This document shows, piece after piece, positions 29,602-29,689 of a stretch of 29,689 nucleotides of DNA. The DNA comes from CAYZZA01 sp964482685 (GTDB taxonomy: Bacteria > Bacillota > Bacilli > Lactobacillales > Carnobacteriaceae_A): NCBI GenBank assembly GCA_964482685.1, contig CAYZZA010000014.1, positions 1-29,689 on the forward strand. The letters run 5' to 3'. A program made the translations under genes and the position numbers. The notes beneath the pieces were generated by a model, which worked only from the letters and a program-made list of their open reading frames with translations, was not told the origin of the DNA and ran no database searches. Within the stretch, counting starts at the first letter, position 1. Each line of letters begins with the position of its first letter.

Positions 29602-29689
29602 TCTGCTCTTCCTTTCCTTTTCTCTTATTTGTCTCTACATGTTTCTACCCTACCATAGTTTCACGGGGGACTCCGCTAAGACCTCTTAT

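Noticed and set aside
1..29689. tRNA or rRNA genes, CRISPR arrays, insertion sequences, prophage genes
   Set aside because: None were recognised. Every gene has a housekeeping or metabolic match or is a short orphan, and no direct-repeat arrays or transposase frames were seen.

Overview
The window is about 29.7 kb of AT-rich, gene-dense bacterial chromosome. The gene content and order point to a low-GC Gram-positive organism of the order Lactobacillales, perhaps near the Carnobacteriaceae, Aerococcaceae or Enterococcaceae; that last step is an inference. The evidence is the delta subunit RpoE upstream of pyrG, the type B L31 protein, the CBS-ACT protein CbpA, the LipL/YwfO pair, a dedicated ECF folate transporter subunit, strong AGGAGG ribosome sites, and two blocks matching the enterococcal orders ddl-murF-cshA-acpS-(alr)-mazEF and rpoE-pyrG-murA-rho-rpmE2. 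No prophage, insertion sequence, CRISPR array, rRNA or tRNA was recognised. Most of the window is core housekeeping DNA.

Layout: 1-1000 holds cbpA (+) and a terminator. 1072-13693 is a long run of minus-strand genes. In transcription order it holds a DUF1934 gene and rpoE; pyrG behind a CTP-sensing leader; murA-rho; rpmE2; ddl-murF; cshA behind a 260-nt structured leader; acpS; mazEF; and queT. 13843-16637 is on the plus strand (lipL-ywfO, then ohr). 16704-21097 is a minus-strand one-carbon folate operon, fhs-fchA-folD-fthC-folT. A divergent 483-bp regulatory region separates it from a class II (B12-dependent) ribonucleotide reductase gene on the plus strand, followed by a small DUF378 membrane protein gene. 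mgsA (-) and an FAD amine oxidoreductase gene (+) are divergent. The right end (26477-29276) is a minus-strand operon trmN6-like/yazA/rsmI plus an unrecognised lipoprotein, preceded by a 69-codon orphan gene.

The genes fall into envelope synthesis (murA, ddl, murF), transcription and RNA metabolism (rho, rpoE, cshA, mazF), nucleotide supply (pyrG, nrdJ, the dNTPase ywfO), and one-carbon folate metabolism. The most interesting points are these. (1) The folate operon's FolD lacks the catalytic Lys and Gln expected for its cyclohydrolase step and sits beside FchA, which suggests the two activities are split between two proteins. (2) pyrG carries the GGGCTC start and terminator of reiterative-transcription attenuation, with extra competing UCCCU/AGGGA segments. 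(3) cshA has a long leader with an internal terminator-like hairpin, and its helicase has DESD in place of DEAD. (4) A 26-bp perfect palindrome is centred on the nrdJ -10 box. (5) The queT leader is short and pseudoknot-capable but does not fit a known preQ1 class by eye.
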